From the NCBI GenBank assembly GCA_964490245.1, contig CAZBAF010000001.1:124001-188000 (forward strand): a stretch of 64,000 nt of DNA, in the 5' to 3' direction. A model generated the notes under the pieces. That model did not search any database. It saw nothing but the letters and a program-made list of their open reading frames with translations, and was not told where the DNA came from. The translations under genes were made by a program, and so were the position numbers. Below are positions 47,188-55,778 of this stretch, piece by piece; the first letter of the stretch is position 1; the number at the start of each line of letters is the position of its first letter. This DNA comes from CAZBAF01 sp964490245 (GTDB lineage: Bacteria > Patescibacteriota > Saccharimonadia > Saccharimonadales > JACDBH01).

Positions 47188-49101
47188 ATGGAGAGAATGA
47201 TCAACAGCCAGGCGCCGGAGGAGGCTATTTTTGCCGCGAACCCCAAAAGCCCGGACAAAGAAACTGTTTTACGGCGGGTGTCGGCAACGCTTGACGCAAT
47301 TGAGTTTGAACCGCTTTTTGATGATATCAGCCTTAAGCAGGTGCAGCCGTTCAAGGCCGAATCCGAAGCCGACGGAGTCTCAGTAGATTTTGAACAAACG
47401 TACGCCAAGCTACGTGCCCGCTCAGAAGCTCCGCGCGAAGGTATAACGGTCGGACTGGGATCATTCGAAGGGAATAAAGCGCTCACTATAGCCGCAAACT
47501 GGGGCGTGCGGGGCGCTGCAACCGGCGAGATAGAAGGCGCTGCCATAGTAGAAGGATTCAGGTTCGCAACTGAACGCAAATTACCGGTTGTCCTGATAGG
47601 GGCATCAGCCGGCATGGACCAACAGCAGGCCGCTAACGCACTGCTACAAATGCCGCGCATGGCCGCTGCAATGTCACTGCACCGCGAAATTACCAACCAG
47701 CCATATATATCCATCATGGCCGGTCCAACGTACGGCGGCACCTCTGCCAGCATCGCCATGGAAGGGCACTTCAATGTAGCTGTTAATCCAGGCACACCAA
47801 CCGCCTTTACCGGTCCGGAAATCGTCAAGCATGTAGCGAACAACATCCTGCATGACCCATCAGCCGCAGTCAAGCCTATCGACCAAAGCGCAATCTTTAA
47901 TATGATGAACGGCAATGGCGTAGACGGCATTATTAAAGAAGAAGAAATCGTGCCTGTTGTCGGCAAGTTGCTATCTATCCTGAGCGGCGAGAAAGAAGAG
48001 CATGGTAAGCACAATATTACTAGCCGTATTCGCGAAAAGATTACCGACATCATGCCCAGGCAGCTCGCCATTAAACCGCGTGAATATTCAAAACAGTACC
48101 CCGGTGTCGTGACCGGCCCCAGTCAGCTTCGGTCTTTAAATGAAGCCATCTACCATCACACACCAGTGCGCCACTCCAAAGGTGAAAAGGGCAGGTTTAT
48201 TATTCCCGCCAAATCCAAAACAGAAGTCCCTGAAGATCCCGCGCAAAGATGGGCGCAAAACTTTGAATCCCATATCAAAACTGGCGAGCTGACGCACATC
48301 GATACCATGACCATTCTGCAGTATGGCTTTGATGACTTTGTGCTGATGCGCAACCCATATGAACACCGCGGCCGGCTGTGCTTTGACAGTATTGTCACCG
48401 CCTACGCCAGTGTAGATGGGCAGCCAGTGGTGATTATCGGCCAACAGCCGGATTTTGAGATAGGGAATGACCAGCAGTTATTAAGACGCTATGCTGAACC
48501 GGGACCAAAGGACTGGCGCCGTGCAACCGAAGCAGTGCAGCGCGCAAATTGGCTCGATATTCCGATCATCACGCTGCTTGATTCACCCGGTGCCAAATCC
48601 GACAGATGGGCGGACAGAGATGGCCAGTCAAAGGCTATGAGCGAAACCTTAGTTGCAGTCAACAGTTCAAAGGTGCCGGCACTAACTTATGTTATTGGCG
48701 CTGCCGGCAGCGGCGGGGCAATTTGCGGACTGTCTCTATTCCCTAAACCGCAGGCTTTGGAAACTGCCAATATTGTGGTCGCATCGCCTTTGGCATCTGC
48801 CCTTATTCTAAAGGGCGCACAGCGCATAGAAAAAACCGGACCGCCCAGCCTGCAGCTTGTTCAGTCAATGCTGGACGCAATGAGATCCGGTGCAGAGGCA
48901 TGGCACGGCGAGAACTCAATCTTCCGCGGTATTATTAAGACCGATCCCAATCCGCTTAAGACAACCGAACACCTGATGCAGGCCATCCGCGAAGACCTGG
49001 CTACTTACGGCAGATACACGCCGGAACAATTACGCCAGGGCAGGCTGGGCGCACTCGCCGCCACCAGCAGCAATGTCGAAATTACCTACCGCGCAAAATA
49101 A
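47188..49101 (+). CDS. Acetyl-CoA carboxylase carboxyltransferase, beta-alpha fused (AccDA-like)
   Basis: The 637-residue protein has two crotonase-type carboxyltransferase halves. The first (about 60-270) has GSFEGNKALTIAANWGVRGAA and PVVLIGASAGMDQQQAANAL, MAGPTYGGTSASIAMEGH, an AccD-like core without the usual N-terminal zinc ribbon. The second (about 320-637) has PYEHRGRLCFDSIVTAYASV, LDIPIITLLDSPGAKS and YVIGAAGSGGAICG, an AccA-like core. It would transfer CO2 from biotin carrier to acetyl-CoA or another acyl-CoA. TATACT lies 13 bp before ATG 47,188. No biotin carboxylase gene is adjacent. Confidence 0.82.
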   Translation: MERMINSQAPEEAIFAANPKSPDKETVLRRVSATLDAIEFEPLFDDISLKQVQPFKAESEADGVSVDFEQTYAKLRARSEAPREGITVGLGSFEGNKALTIAANWGVRGAATGEIEGAAIVEGFRFATERKLPVVLIGASAGMDQQQAANALLQMPRMAAAMSLHREITNQPYISIMAGPTYGGTSASIAMEGHFNVAVNPGTPTAFTGPEIVKHVANNILHDPSAAVKPIDQSAIFNMMNGNGVDGIIKEEEIVPVVGKLLSILSGEKEEHGKHNITSRIREKITDIMPRQLAIKPREYSKQYPGVVTGPSQLRSLNEAIYHHTPVRHSKGEKGRFIIPAKSKTEVPEDPAQRWAQNFESHIKTGELTHIDTMTILQYGFDDFVLMRNPYEHRGRLCFDSIVTAYASVDGQPVVIIGQQPDFEIGNDQQLLRRYAEPGPKDWRRATEAVQRANWLDIPIITLLDSPGAKSDRWADRDGQSKAMSETLVAVNSSKVPALTYVIGAAGSGGAICGLSLFPKPQALETANIVVASPLASALILKGAQRIEKTGPPSLQLVQSMLDAMRSGAEAWHGENSIFRGIIKTDPNPLKTTEHLMQAIREDLATYGRYTPEQLRQGRLGALAATSSNVEITYRAK

Positions 49102-49153
49102 CCAAAGCTAAATTTGAGCATCTGATGAGCTCATAACTAAGAGTCGTATGGTT

Positions 49154-49711
49154 TTATGGCGCAGCCACCACTGCGACAACAATACCGATCAGCAAAACTG
49201 CGTATTCAAAAATTCCAAAGGGATGAGGCCTTAGGTAAATGTGCCGTACCCAATCCGGATGTCTATATTTTCGTATCATCTTGTCGCGCTCTGCGTCATT
49301 CCAGGAATAAAATCGCTTCTTGGGCATGCTTTTGTTGTTCGGTGTCTTTGCCTGAAATAAAAACAGATAGGAGTTTTTCTTAAAAGGGTAGAGCCATTTT
49401 AACCCAAAGCCAATGCCAACACTATCGTGCAAAAAATGCGCCAGCGCACCTAGTGCAAAAAGCAGCCCCAGCTCAGGACTAAAGATCAGTCCCAGCACGC
49501 CTACAGCAGGAGTAAACAGAAGCGGGTAGTGCAGCAGATCGCGGTGGCTCGAATCAGGCAAACGCCGCTTGCGCAGCCATGCCCAGATATAATCGAGATC
49601 AGGCAAAAGCGTTGCCGCAATCCCAAGCCCCAGGCTCGGGGCATATCCAAGCGAGGTATGTACGCCAAACAGCGCACCCAGTATCAGTCCTACTCCTATA
49701 TCAAGCGGCAT
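49154..49711 (-). CDS. YdjM/DUF457-type membrane-bound hydrolase
   Basis: The 185-residue protein has four hydrophobic segments and the family's conserved polar residues: LLPDLDYIWAWL, SSHRDLLHYPLLF and ALAHFLHDSVGIGFG, histidines and aspartates able to bind metal. Such proteins (LexA-regulated in E. coli) are putative metal-dependent phosphohydrolases of the membrane. A remnant of a relative lies at 45,395-45,556. Confidence 0.72.
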   Translation of the reverse strand: MPLDIGVGLILGALFGVHTSLGYAPSLGLGIAATLLPDLDYIWAWLRKRRLPDSSHRDLLHYPLLFTPAVGVLGLIFSPELGLLFALGALAHFLHDSVGIGFGLKWLYPFKKNSYLFLFQAKTPNNKSMPKKRFYSWNDAERDKMIRKYRHPDWVRHIYLRPHPFGIFEYAVLLIGIVVAVVAAP

Positions 49712-49760
49712 GAGTTAACTATAGCAAAAGACTCCGATAGGCATATGCCGGAATGCCTTA

Positions 49761-49837
49761 TGGCAGGGGAGACAGGATTCGAACCTGCGGCCCTCGGTTT
49801 TGGAGACCGATGCTCTGACCAGCTGAGCTACTCCCCT
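49761..49837 (-). tRNA. tRNA-Trp(CCA)
   Basis: Read leftward: acceptor AGGGGAG pairs fully with CTCCCCT, D stem GCTC/GAGC, anticodon stem TCGGT/ACCGA with loop CTCCAAA (anticodon CCA), T loop TTCGAAT, G73 and an encoded CCA. G73 and CCA anticodon are the tryptophan identity elements. 77 nt. Confidence 0.95.
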
Positions 49838-50076
49838 TTGTCGCAATGTGGTAGTGCGGTTTCTGTATTGCCGGCAAAACAAGATTGTCCGGCAATATTT
49901 GAAACCTCAATAAGCTTGTGCCTCTCAAAATCCCAAACAGCGGACAAGCCGCCTGGTTTGGTATTTTGTTTTTCTGCAAGAAGACAAAACAATCATAACC
50001 TATCTCTGTTAATTTGTCATCTTCCAGATGGGCTGGATTTTATCTTTTGACCTTCCTGTTATAGAATATGCTACGT
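49838..50076. other. Intergenic segment with strong hairpin
   Basis: Contains CCAAAC-A-GCGG-ACAAG-CCGC-CTG-GTTTGG (49,933-49,961) followed on the + strand by a T-rich tract, and ATTGCCGG...CCGGCAAT near 49,870-49,900. Either may end transcription or control the tRNA-Trp promoter. No gene seen. Confidence 0.4.
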
Positions 50077-50736
50077 ATGGACAAAATTGTGCCGAGCCAG
50101 CCGGTCTTAGTGTTGCTGTATGGATTCCCGGGGGCGGGCAAGACATATTTTGCACGCCAGTTCAGCGAAGCGATTCAGATTGCTCATCTCGAGCAGGACC
50201 GGATCAGATATGAGCTGTTCCAGCAGCCTCGCTTTTCAAAGCAGGAGAATGCAGCGTTGGGCCGGATTCAGGAATACATGGCAAACGAATTTTTGAACGC
50301 CGGCATCAGCGTTATTCTGGATATGAACGCCATGCGCATCAGTCAGCGCCGGGCGCTGCGCGAAATGGCCCGCCGCAGCAAAGCCGCCACGCTGGTGGTA
50401 TGGTTTCAGATTGATCCGGACACCGCTTTTATCCGCAATCATAAGCGCGACCGCCGCAAGAATGACGACCGTTTTGCCGTCGGCTATGACGAAAACGCCT
50501 TTCGCCAATTGGCGTCGTACATGCAGCACCCCGAACCGACCGAAGATTTTGTGGTGGTCAGCGGCAAGCACAGCTTTGCCGGCCAGATGAGTACCGTTAT
50601 CAAAAAACTGGCTGACATGCGCGTCATCAAAACCACAGCCGCCGCCCACAAAATGATCAGGCCCGAGCTGGTCAATCTGGTTCCGCCGCCGCCTGCACCC
50701 GGCCGGCCGCATCGGCGCAATATCGTACTGCGCTAA
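50077..50736 (+). CDS. P-loop kinase (AAA_33/zeta-toxin-like)
   Basis: 219 residues from ATG 50,077. Walker A is GFPGAGKTYFAR near the N-terminus, the acidic site AHLEQDRIRYELF follows, then VILDMNAMRISQRRALREMAR (Walker B-like with Asp) and the lid arginines RNHKRDRRKNDDR. This is the ATP-dependent small-molecule kinase fold shared by zeta toxins and AAA_33 nucleotide or sugar kinases. A proline/arginine tail ends the protein. No antitoxin gene is adjacent, so a metabolic kinase is more likely. Confidence 0.75.
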   Translation: MDKIVPSQPVLVLLYGFPGAGKTYFARQFSEAIQIAHLEQDRIRYELFQQPRFSKQENAALGRIQEYMANEFLNAGISVILDMNAMRISQRRALREMARRSKAATLVVWFQIDPDTAFIRNHKRDRRKNDDRFAVGYDENAFRQLASYMQHPEPTEDFVVVSGKHSFAGQMSTVIKKLADMRVIKTTAAAHKMIRPELVNLVPPPPAPGRPHRRNIVLR

Positions 50737-50867
50737 TAAAGAATTTGACATTGTCTATTCCTCAATTCCCAAAATTCTACATTTGCCATTCTGGCAGACA
50801 TGCTTGCGGACAATGTAAAATGATACTTGATACATTAATGAAAAATGTAAAATGTTAAGCGACCTCT

Positions 50868-51578
50868 ATGGCTCAAAGAACCGTTGAAATACCAGAGATC
50901 GGCACCGTAACGCTAATCAAGCGCCGCGGCAACACCAATATCCGCCTGAGCTTTGCACGCGACGGCTCGATCCGCGTCAGCCTGCCGTATTGGGTACCGT
51001 ATCAGTCGGGTGTCAGCTTTGCACTACAGCGCAAAGACTGGATAGACGAGCACCGGCCGGATAAACCGGCGCTGCTGCACAGCCGTGCCCGAATCGGCAA
51101 GGCTCACCGTCTGGCCATCGAACAGAGGATAGAAAGCCAGGGCGTGCGGGTAACGGTCAGGCAAAACGTGATTAACGTGCTGTGTCCGGTGGATACGCCC
51201 GTCACCCATGCCAGCGTCCAAAAGGCCGCCGAACGCGGCGCGCACAAGGCGCTCAAGGTCGAGGCCGACCGCCTGCTGCCGCAGCGGCTGGAGCAGCTGG
51301 CCCGCCAGCACCACTTTACCTATCATTCGGTCACCACCAAACGGCTCAGTTCACGCTGGGGCAGCTGCAGTCAGCTGAAAGAGATTGTACTTAATATCTA
51401 TCTGATGCAGTTACCCTGGGAGTTGATTGATTATGTCATCCTGCATGAACTGACCCACACCGAACACCTTAATCACAGCGCCCAGTTCTGGCAACGGCTT
51501 GAGCAGGCGCTGCCTAACGCCCGGGCTTTACGTAAACAAATCCGCCAGCACCGTACGAACGTAGTGGCGCTGGACTAG
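50868..51578 (+). CDS. YgjP-type metallopeptidase (DUF45/M48-like)
   Basis: 236 residues. The N-terminus is strand-rich (VTLIKRRGNTNIRLSFARDGSIRVSLPYW), the C-terminal half has TKRLSSRWGSCSQLKEIVLNIYL and LPWELIDYVILHELTHTEHLNHSAQFW with the zinc-binding HELTH and a third ligand in NHSAQFW. Matches the YgjP/DUF45 family of putative zinc peptidases of unknown substrate. Its stop overlaps that of the convergent histidine kinase. Confidence 0.85.
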   Translation: MAQRTVEIPEIGTVTLIKRRGNTNIRLSFARDGSIRVSLPYWVPYQSGVSFALQRKDWIDEHRPDKPALLHSRARIGKAHRLAIEQRIESQGVRVTVRQNVINVLCPVDTPVTHASVQKAAERGAHKALKVEADRLLPQRLEQLARQHHFTYHSVTTKRLSSRWGSCSQLKEIVLNIYLMQLPWELIDYVILHELTHTEHLNHSAQFWQRLEQALPNARALRKQIRQHRTNVVALD

Positions 51579-52723
51579 GCCGGCACAGCAGAACTGCCCG
51601 GAGCCTGAGTAAGCTCGTTCATATTTGGGATAAAAATAGTAAAGGTTGAACCCTTGTTCAGTGCGCTTTCTACATCAATCTTGGCGCCGATCAGTTTGGC
51701 CAGCTTGCGGGTGACATACAGGCCCAGGCCAGTGCCGCTGTTCTGGCGCGTGCGGAAATCCTCGGACCGGAAAAACTTCTGAAAAATCTGTTCCTGATCC
51801 GGCTTACTGATACCGATACCAGTATCGCTGACCGTAAACACCACTCCGCCGGCCGCCGGCCTGGCCCCCAGTGTAATGCTGCCTTGCTCGGTGTATTTGA
51901 TGGAGTTAGTGATAAAGTTCTGTAGTATTTCGCGCACATACAGCGAGCTCGAGTTAAGCAGCTCCAGCCCGGGATCAATATCGGTAAACAGCTGCAGATT
52001 TTTCTTCTCGATGCTGGGACGGTAATTTTGCGCTAGACTGGTCAGCAGCTGATGCACATTAATAGAGACAAAGCTGGTGCTCAACACACCGTTCTCGGCC
52101 CGTGACAGCGTTGACAGATCGTTAATCAGGCTGCTCAAAAAAAGTATCTGGTCATGTGCCTGCTGCACGGTGGTGCGGACTTTTTCAAGATCGCCGCCCC
52201 GGTCGATAGTGATGATCGAGTTGCTGAGATTGCCCTCGGCAATGGTCACCGGCGTGCGCAGCTCGTGGCTGACCACGCTGATAAACTCATTACGCTCTTC
52301 CTCCAGCGACTTTTCGTGCGTGATATCGCGCACCAGAATCACAAAACCACCCTTATCGCCACTGCCATAACTGGGCTTAACAGGCGAAATACTGACGTAC
52401 ACATTAATCAGACTGCCGTCCTTGTAACGCAGCAGGTAATCACGCGATACCACTTGGGTCTTGGTCTCTATCACCAGACGCGTGCCGTCAATTGGCTGCT
52501 CGTGCGCATCCAGCAGCTTTAACATATTGCCGATATAGATACCCTCAAGATCGGTGTTGGAATCAAGAATGTTCAGGGCAGCGCCGTTACACATCATAAT
52601 CTTGCCATGCGGGTCAGTGGCAATCACGCCGTCAACCATGCTGTTTATCAGGGCACGCAGCTGCTGGTGCTCAATATTGATCACTTCCTGCTCTTTGGCA
52701 GACAGCGTGTAGTCTTTATCCAT
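51575..52723 (-). CDS. Soluble PAS histidine kinase
   Basis: 382 residues, no transmembrane segment. PAS domain about 20-140 (LINSMVDGVIATDPHGKIMMCN; RYKDGSLINVYVSISPVK), then HisKA with the phosphorylated His in EFISVVSHELRTPVTIAEG (about 152) and HATPase with NFITNSIKYTEQG (N box), FTVSDTGIGISKPDQ (G1) and NSGTGLGLYVTRKLAKLIG (G2). All catalytic motifs are intact. No response regulator gene is adjacent, so it is an orphan kinase; the PAS fold suggests a cytoplasmic signal. Confidence 0.92.
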   Translation of the reverse strand: MDKDYTLSAKEQEVINIEHQQLRALINSMVDGVIATDPHGKIMMCNGAALNILDSNTDLEGIYIGNMLKLLDAHEQPIDGTRLVIETKTQVVSRDYLLRYKDGSLINVYVSISPVKPSYGSGDKGGFVILVRDITHEKSLEEERNEFISVVSHELRTPVTIAEGNLSNSIITIDRGGDLEKVRTTVQQAHDQILFLSSLINDLSTLSRAENGVLSTSFVSINVHQLLTSLAQNYRPSIEKKNLQLFTDIDPGLELLNSSSLYVREILQNFITNSIKYTEQGSITLGARPAAGGVVFTVSDTGIGISKPDQEQIFQKFFRSEDFRTRQNSGTGLGLYVTRKLAKLIGAKIDVESALNKGSTFTIFIPNMNELTQAPGSSAVPA

Positions 52724-52728
52724 AACTT

Positions 52729-54267
52729 TTATGTATTATAGCCTAAAGCGTTTTGTTTGCGGTCGATATCGGGAAGTTTTTTGTAGGTTTTCATGACCGG
52801 TATACAGATATTGCGGTCTTTCCACTGCACAGTGCCGAACTCGTAGCGCAGCATCGAGACGTGCAGCAACAGCAAATCAGTCAATACGGCCGCCGGCAGA
52901 AGCGTCAGAGGCAGTATGTAGTTATGCGGGCTCCAGGCCTCCAGCACGCGAAAATGCACATACAACAGGGCGCAAGCGGTCATACCGGCAATAAGCCAGA
53001 TGTGCTCGAGATCAATAAAGAACCCGGTCACAAAAAGCGCCAGCGGCAGCGCCAAGAACCACAGTTCGGCAAGGGTGATAAGCAGCACGTTCTCGGGGCG
53101 CTTGCGCGTCTGGGGATAACGCACCCGCACGCCCAGCTGCCACTGCGCATCCAGCCGCTTGGCCGTACCAACCGACAGTCGGGGGCCGGCACGCATAAAA
53201 CTGTAATGATCGGTACGAGCCAGCTCGCGGGCCAGGTAGCCCTCCGGTACGACCGCATTATTAACCGCCTTAAAACCGCCCAGCTCCAGCAGGGCCTTAC
53301 GCTCGATCATCCAGCACGAGCTGAGTACCGGCGGCCGGTTGAACAGACGGCGGGGCAACACCAGCTCCCAGCCGTAGCGCATGGGCTGCACCAGGCCGGC
53401 ATGTTCACGCACCTGCAAACCCTGCGGCATCACCGACAGCATGCGCTTGCGCCTGGACTTAAGCGTGCCGACCAGGCTGCGGATCGCCTGTGCATCAAAG
53501 CGCACGTCCACACCGCAAAACAATAACAGCTCGCCGCTGGCGGCTTCGGCCAGCTGCTGATAGGCCTGATTTTTAGCCAGCCAGCCCTTGCGCGGCGGTT
53601 CACCCGCAATAAAACGCACGCCAGACTGGGCAAAACCTTTAATAATCTCTGATGTCTTATCCTGCGAGCAGTCGTCCAGCACCAGCACCTCCAGCTTGGG
53701 GTAATCGCTGGCCAACACTGACTCCAGGCAGGCCGGCAGATCGGCAGTTTCATTGCGGGCCGGTATACAGACACTGACCGTAGGCAGCTCGCCATCCGGC
53801 GTGTACTGGTCGCTGGGCCGCAAAGAGGATTTTTTAAGATTCCGATAGGTCGAAAGCACCAGCAGCAGACTGACCGGCAATGCCGCCAGCGACAAATACT
53901 GCAACCACTCCCAGGCAGTCCAATGCAGCCGGCCGGCACCGTACCACAACCCCACAGCAACCAGCTGCAGGCCCGCCAGCGCCAGTGTCGAGCGGCGCGT
54001 TACCGTCAAAAGCCGGCGCTCATGCATGCGCCCGGTCAAGACCCGCGCTGCACTGACAAGCCGATACAGCGCCACAAACGCTACCAGGCCGGTCGCAATA
54101 TGCGCGTCCTGCGCCACAAACAACACGGCGGCAAACACCGTCAATATAAATGAAGTCCCGTAGCCCAACGCACGCACCATGCGGTTGCGCAGCAGTACAG
54201 ACAGTAGTTCGATCAGTAACCCGGCCAGGCCCACAAGAAGGGCAACGGCCACAGGGTCGTATAGCAT
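52729..54267 (-). CDS. Membrane glycosyltransferase family 2 (ceramide glucosyltransferase-like)
   Basis: 512 residues: N-terminal transmembrane helices (VALLVGLAGLLIELLSVLL and three others to about residue 150), a GT-A domain (TVSVCIPARNETADLPACLE; EVLVLDDCSQDKT; LLLFCGVDVRFD, in place of the usual DxD-type stretch) and further helices after about 380. The QxxRW-type region is replaced by AKRLDAQWQLGVRVRY. Such enzymes transfer sugars to lipids or polymers at the cytoplasmic membrane. It lies 5 bp upstream of the histidine kinase, in the same direction. Confidence 0.82.
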   Translation of the reverse strand: MLYDPVAVALLVGLAGLLIELLSVLLRNRMVRALGYGTSFILTVFAAVLFVAQDAHIATGLVAFVALYRLVSAARVLTGRMHERRLLTVTRRSTLALAGLQLVAVGLWYGAGRLHWTAWEWLQYLSLAALPVSLLLVLSTYRNLKKSSLRPSDQYTPDGELPTVSVCIPARNETADLPACLESVLASDYPKLEVLVLDDCSQDKTSEIIKGFAQSGVRFIAGEPPRKGWLAKNQAYQQLAEAASGELLLFCGVDVRFDAQAIRSLVGTLKSRRKRMLSVMPQGLQVREHAGLVQPMRYGWELVLPRRLFNRPPVLSSCWMIERKALLELGGFKAVNNAVVPEGYLARELARTDHYSFMRAGPRLSVGTAKRLDAQWQLGVRVRYPQTRKRPENVLLITLAELWFLALPLALFVTGFFIDLEHIWLIAGMTACALLYVHFRVLEAWSPHNYILPLTLLPAAVLTDLLLLHVSMLRYEFGTVQWKDRNICIPVMKTYKKLPDIDRKQNALGYNT

Positions 54268-54545
54268 GGTTAAACTATAGCATAAGGGGTTTTAGCTTTA
54301 ATATCTCCTGTATCAGGAAATGGATTGTTCTTCAGACGAAGAACCAAGTCACTACTTTTCTGTACAGACAGAAAAGTAGCCAAAAGAGCTCGGGCGGCTT
54401 CGCCGCCTATTCCAACTACTATCTACTAACTACCATCTACTTAGTTAACTCTCTCTGCACTTCGCACTCCTCACTTCTAGTCACTGGTCACTAATCACTG
54501 ACCACTAAACACTAAACACTAATAACTAATCACTTCTTAGTCATC
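54268..54545. repeat. Intergenic segment with hairpins and degenerate CACTAA tandem repeats
   Basis: A 12-bp perfect hairpin (CTACTTTTCTGT ... ACAGAAAAGTAG, 54,350-54,377), GTTCTTC...GAAGAAC and GGCGGC-TTC-GCCGCC lie in the first part. From about 54,480 to 54,535 come imperfect 7-9-bp tandem units (CACTAATCACTGACCACTAA and similar). No gene is visible. Confidence 0.6.
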
Positions 54546-54560
54546 AACAGGGGTAGGGTA

Positions 54561-54589
54561 TTGACAATACTTTTAAAGTATGCTACAAT
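54561..54589 (+). promoter_or_regulatory. Promoter P1 upstream of secE-nusG
   Basis: TTGACA (54,561-54,566), 17-bp spacer, extended TGCTACAAT (-10 at 54,584-54,589). It begins a transcript of about 165 nt that ends at the terminator at 54,737-54,762. Confidence 0.8.
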
Positions 54590-54723
54590 GAGAGGATAGG
54601 GACGAATGATATGCTCGCTTTGATGCTTTGGCCAGAGAAAGAACATAAAAGCGCTTATTCCGTTATTAAAAGAAGTTACTAAGTACTGTCTGTTTCTTGA
54701 CCTCAAGAAAAAAAGGGAGTATA

Positions 54724-54751
54724 TTGACACCTGAGCAGCTTACTCTATAGT
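54724..54751 (+). promoter_or_regulatory. Promoter P2 of secE-nusG, embedded in the leader terminator
   Basis: TTGACA (54,724-54,729), 16-bp spacer, TATAGT (54,746-54,751). The -10 box forms the loop and part of the 3' arm of the terminator hairpin, so P2 transcripts begin just after the hairpin. The secE start lies about 42 bp downstream. Confidence 0.7.
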
Positions 54752-54762
54752 AAGCTCTTTTT
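54737..54762 (+). terminator. Terminator upstream of secE, overlapping P2
   Basis: AGCTTACT (54,737-54,744), loop CTAT, AGTAAGCT (54,749-54,756), C, TTTTT. Confidence 0.7.
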
Positions 54763-54799
54763 AATTTATAGATCCGCCGGGGGCGGTCAGGGGAGCAAG

Positions 54800-55222
54800 G
54801 TGGCAGACAATAAGCCAAAAGCCGGTCGCAAGCCGCGCATACGCAAAACCGAAACAGTGCGCGAACGCGCCGCACGCCAAAGTGCAAAAGCCGAAGCCAA
54901 AGCAGGCAAGACACCAAAACGCCGGGTCCGCCGGGCAGCGGCCAAAGTGGCGCGGCCGCTCAGCAAGCCGGCCCGCATTATCAGCTGGCCTTTCCGTCTG
55001 CGTCCCGTACGCTTTGTCGGGCGTATTTTAGGACGAATACTGTGGCCAAAATACTTCCGCAACTCGTGGAAAGAACTCCGGCAGGTCACCTGGCCATCAC
55101 GGCGCGACACCTGGAAACTGACACTGGCAGTGCTGGTTTTTGCGGTTGTATTTGGCCTGGCCGCAGCCGGTACCGACTGGGTTTTGAATAAAGTGATACA
55201 AAGGATTGTCTTTAGGGCATAG
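54800..55222 (+). CDS. secE: Preprotein translocase subunit SecE
   Basis: GTG 54,800 with GGGGAG 5 bp upstream. The 140-residue protein has a long basic N-terminal extension (about 75 residues of K/R/A/P), then the conserved FRNSWKELRQVTWPSRRDTWK-type amphipathic region and one transmembrane helix (LAVLVFAVVFGLAAAGTDWVL). SecE clamps SecY in the export channel. The extension is longer than the single-helix Gram-positive form. nusG follows, as in most bacteria. Confidence 0.93.
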   Translation: MADNKPKAGRKPRIRKTETVRERAARQSAKAEAKAGKTPKRRVRRAAAKVARPLSKPARIISWPFRLRPVRFVGRILGRILWPKYFRNSWKELRQVTWPSRRDTWKLTLAVLVFAVVFGLAAAGTDWVLNKVIQRIVFRA

Positions 55223-55231
55223 GAGCAAAGC

Positions 55232-55774
55232 ATGAGCAAACGTTACGATACCAGCAAACAGTGGTACGCCATCCATACCTATAGCGGGTACGAAGAAAAG
55301 GTGGCCGAAAGCATCCGCCAGCGTGCGGAATCTTTGGACATGAAGGACAAAATCCATCAGGTGCTTGTCCCCAAAGAAAAAATGATCGAAATCAAAAACG
55401 GCAAGCGCAAGGTGGTTGAGAAGCGCATCTTCCAGGGCTATGTACTAGTGCAGATGAAACTGACCGAAGACGCCTGGTACATCGTACGCAACACGCCCAG
55501 CGTGACCGGCTTTGTCGGCACCGGCACCGAGCCAACCCCTGTCAGCACCGAAGAAATTGAAAAAATCATGAAGCGCATGGGCCGCGAAGATCCCAAGCAC
55601 AAGATTGACTTTACCGTGGGCGAAGTTGTCAGCATCACTGACGGGCCGTTCAAGGGCTTTGACGGCGCAATCAACGAGATTGATGAACAAAAGGGCAAGC
55701 TGAAGGTGCTAGTCAATATGTTCGGCCGCGAAACACCGGTCGAGCTGGACAGCCTGCAAGTAAAACGGGTGTAA
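55232..55774 (+). CDS. nusG: Transcription antitermination factor NusG
   Basis: 180 residues: NGN domain with KQWYAIHTYSGYEEKVAESI (N-terminus), VEKRIFQGYVLVQMKLTEDAW and VTGFVGTGTEPTP, then a KOW domain (FTVGEVVSITDGPFKGFDGA ... LVNMFGRETPVELDSLQVK). Couples RNA polymerase to Rho or ribosome. AGGAG precedes the ATG. Given the many hairpin-associated promoters in the neighbouring prophage, host NusG is a candidate cofactor for their read-through. Confidence 0.96.
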   Translation: MSKRYDTSKQWYAIHTYSGYEEKVAESIRQRAESLDMKDKIHQVLVPKEKMIEIKNGKRKVVEKRIFQGYVLVQMKLTEDAWYIVRNTPSVTGFVGTGTEPTPVSTEEIEKIMKRMGREDPKHKIDFTVGEVVSITDGPFKGFDGAINEIDEQKGKLKVLVNMFGRETPVELDSLQVKRV

Positions 55775-55778
55775 TGCT

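Larger units (their letters stand above)
54596..54762 (+). ncRNA. Candidate small leader RNA ahead of secE
   Basis: From P1 to the terminator AGCTTACT / AGTAAGCT + TTTTT (54,737-54,762). The interval has no credible gene and includes a TTCTTG...CAAGAA stem. It could be a free small RNA or an attenuated leader. Not matched to a known family by eye. Confidence 0.45.

Noticed and set aside
49758..49979. 73-residue leftward frame across the tRNA-Trp gene
   Set aside because: It overlaps the whole tRNA and has no ribosome-binding site.
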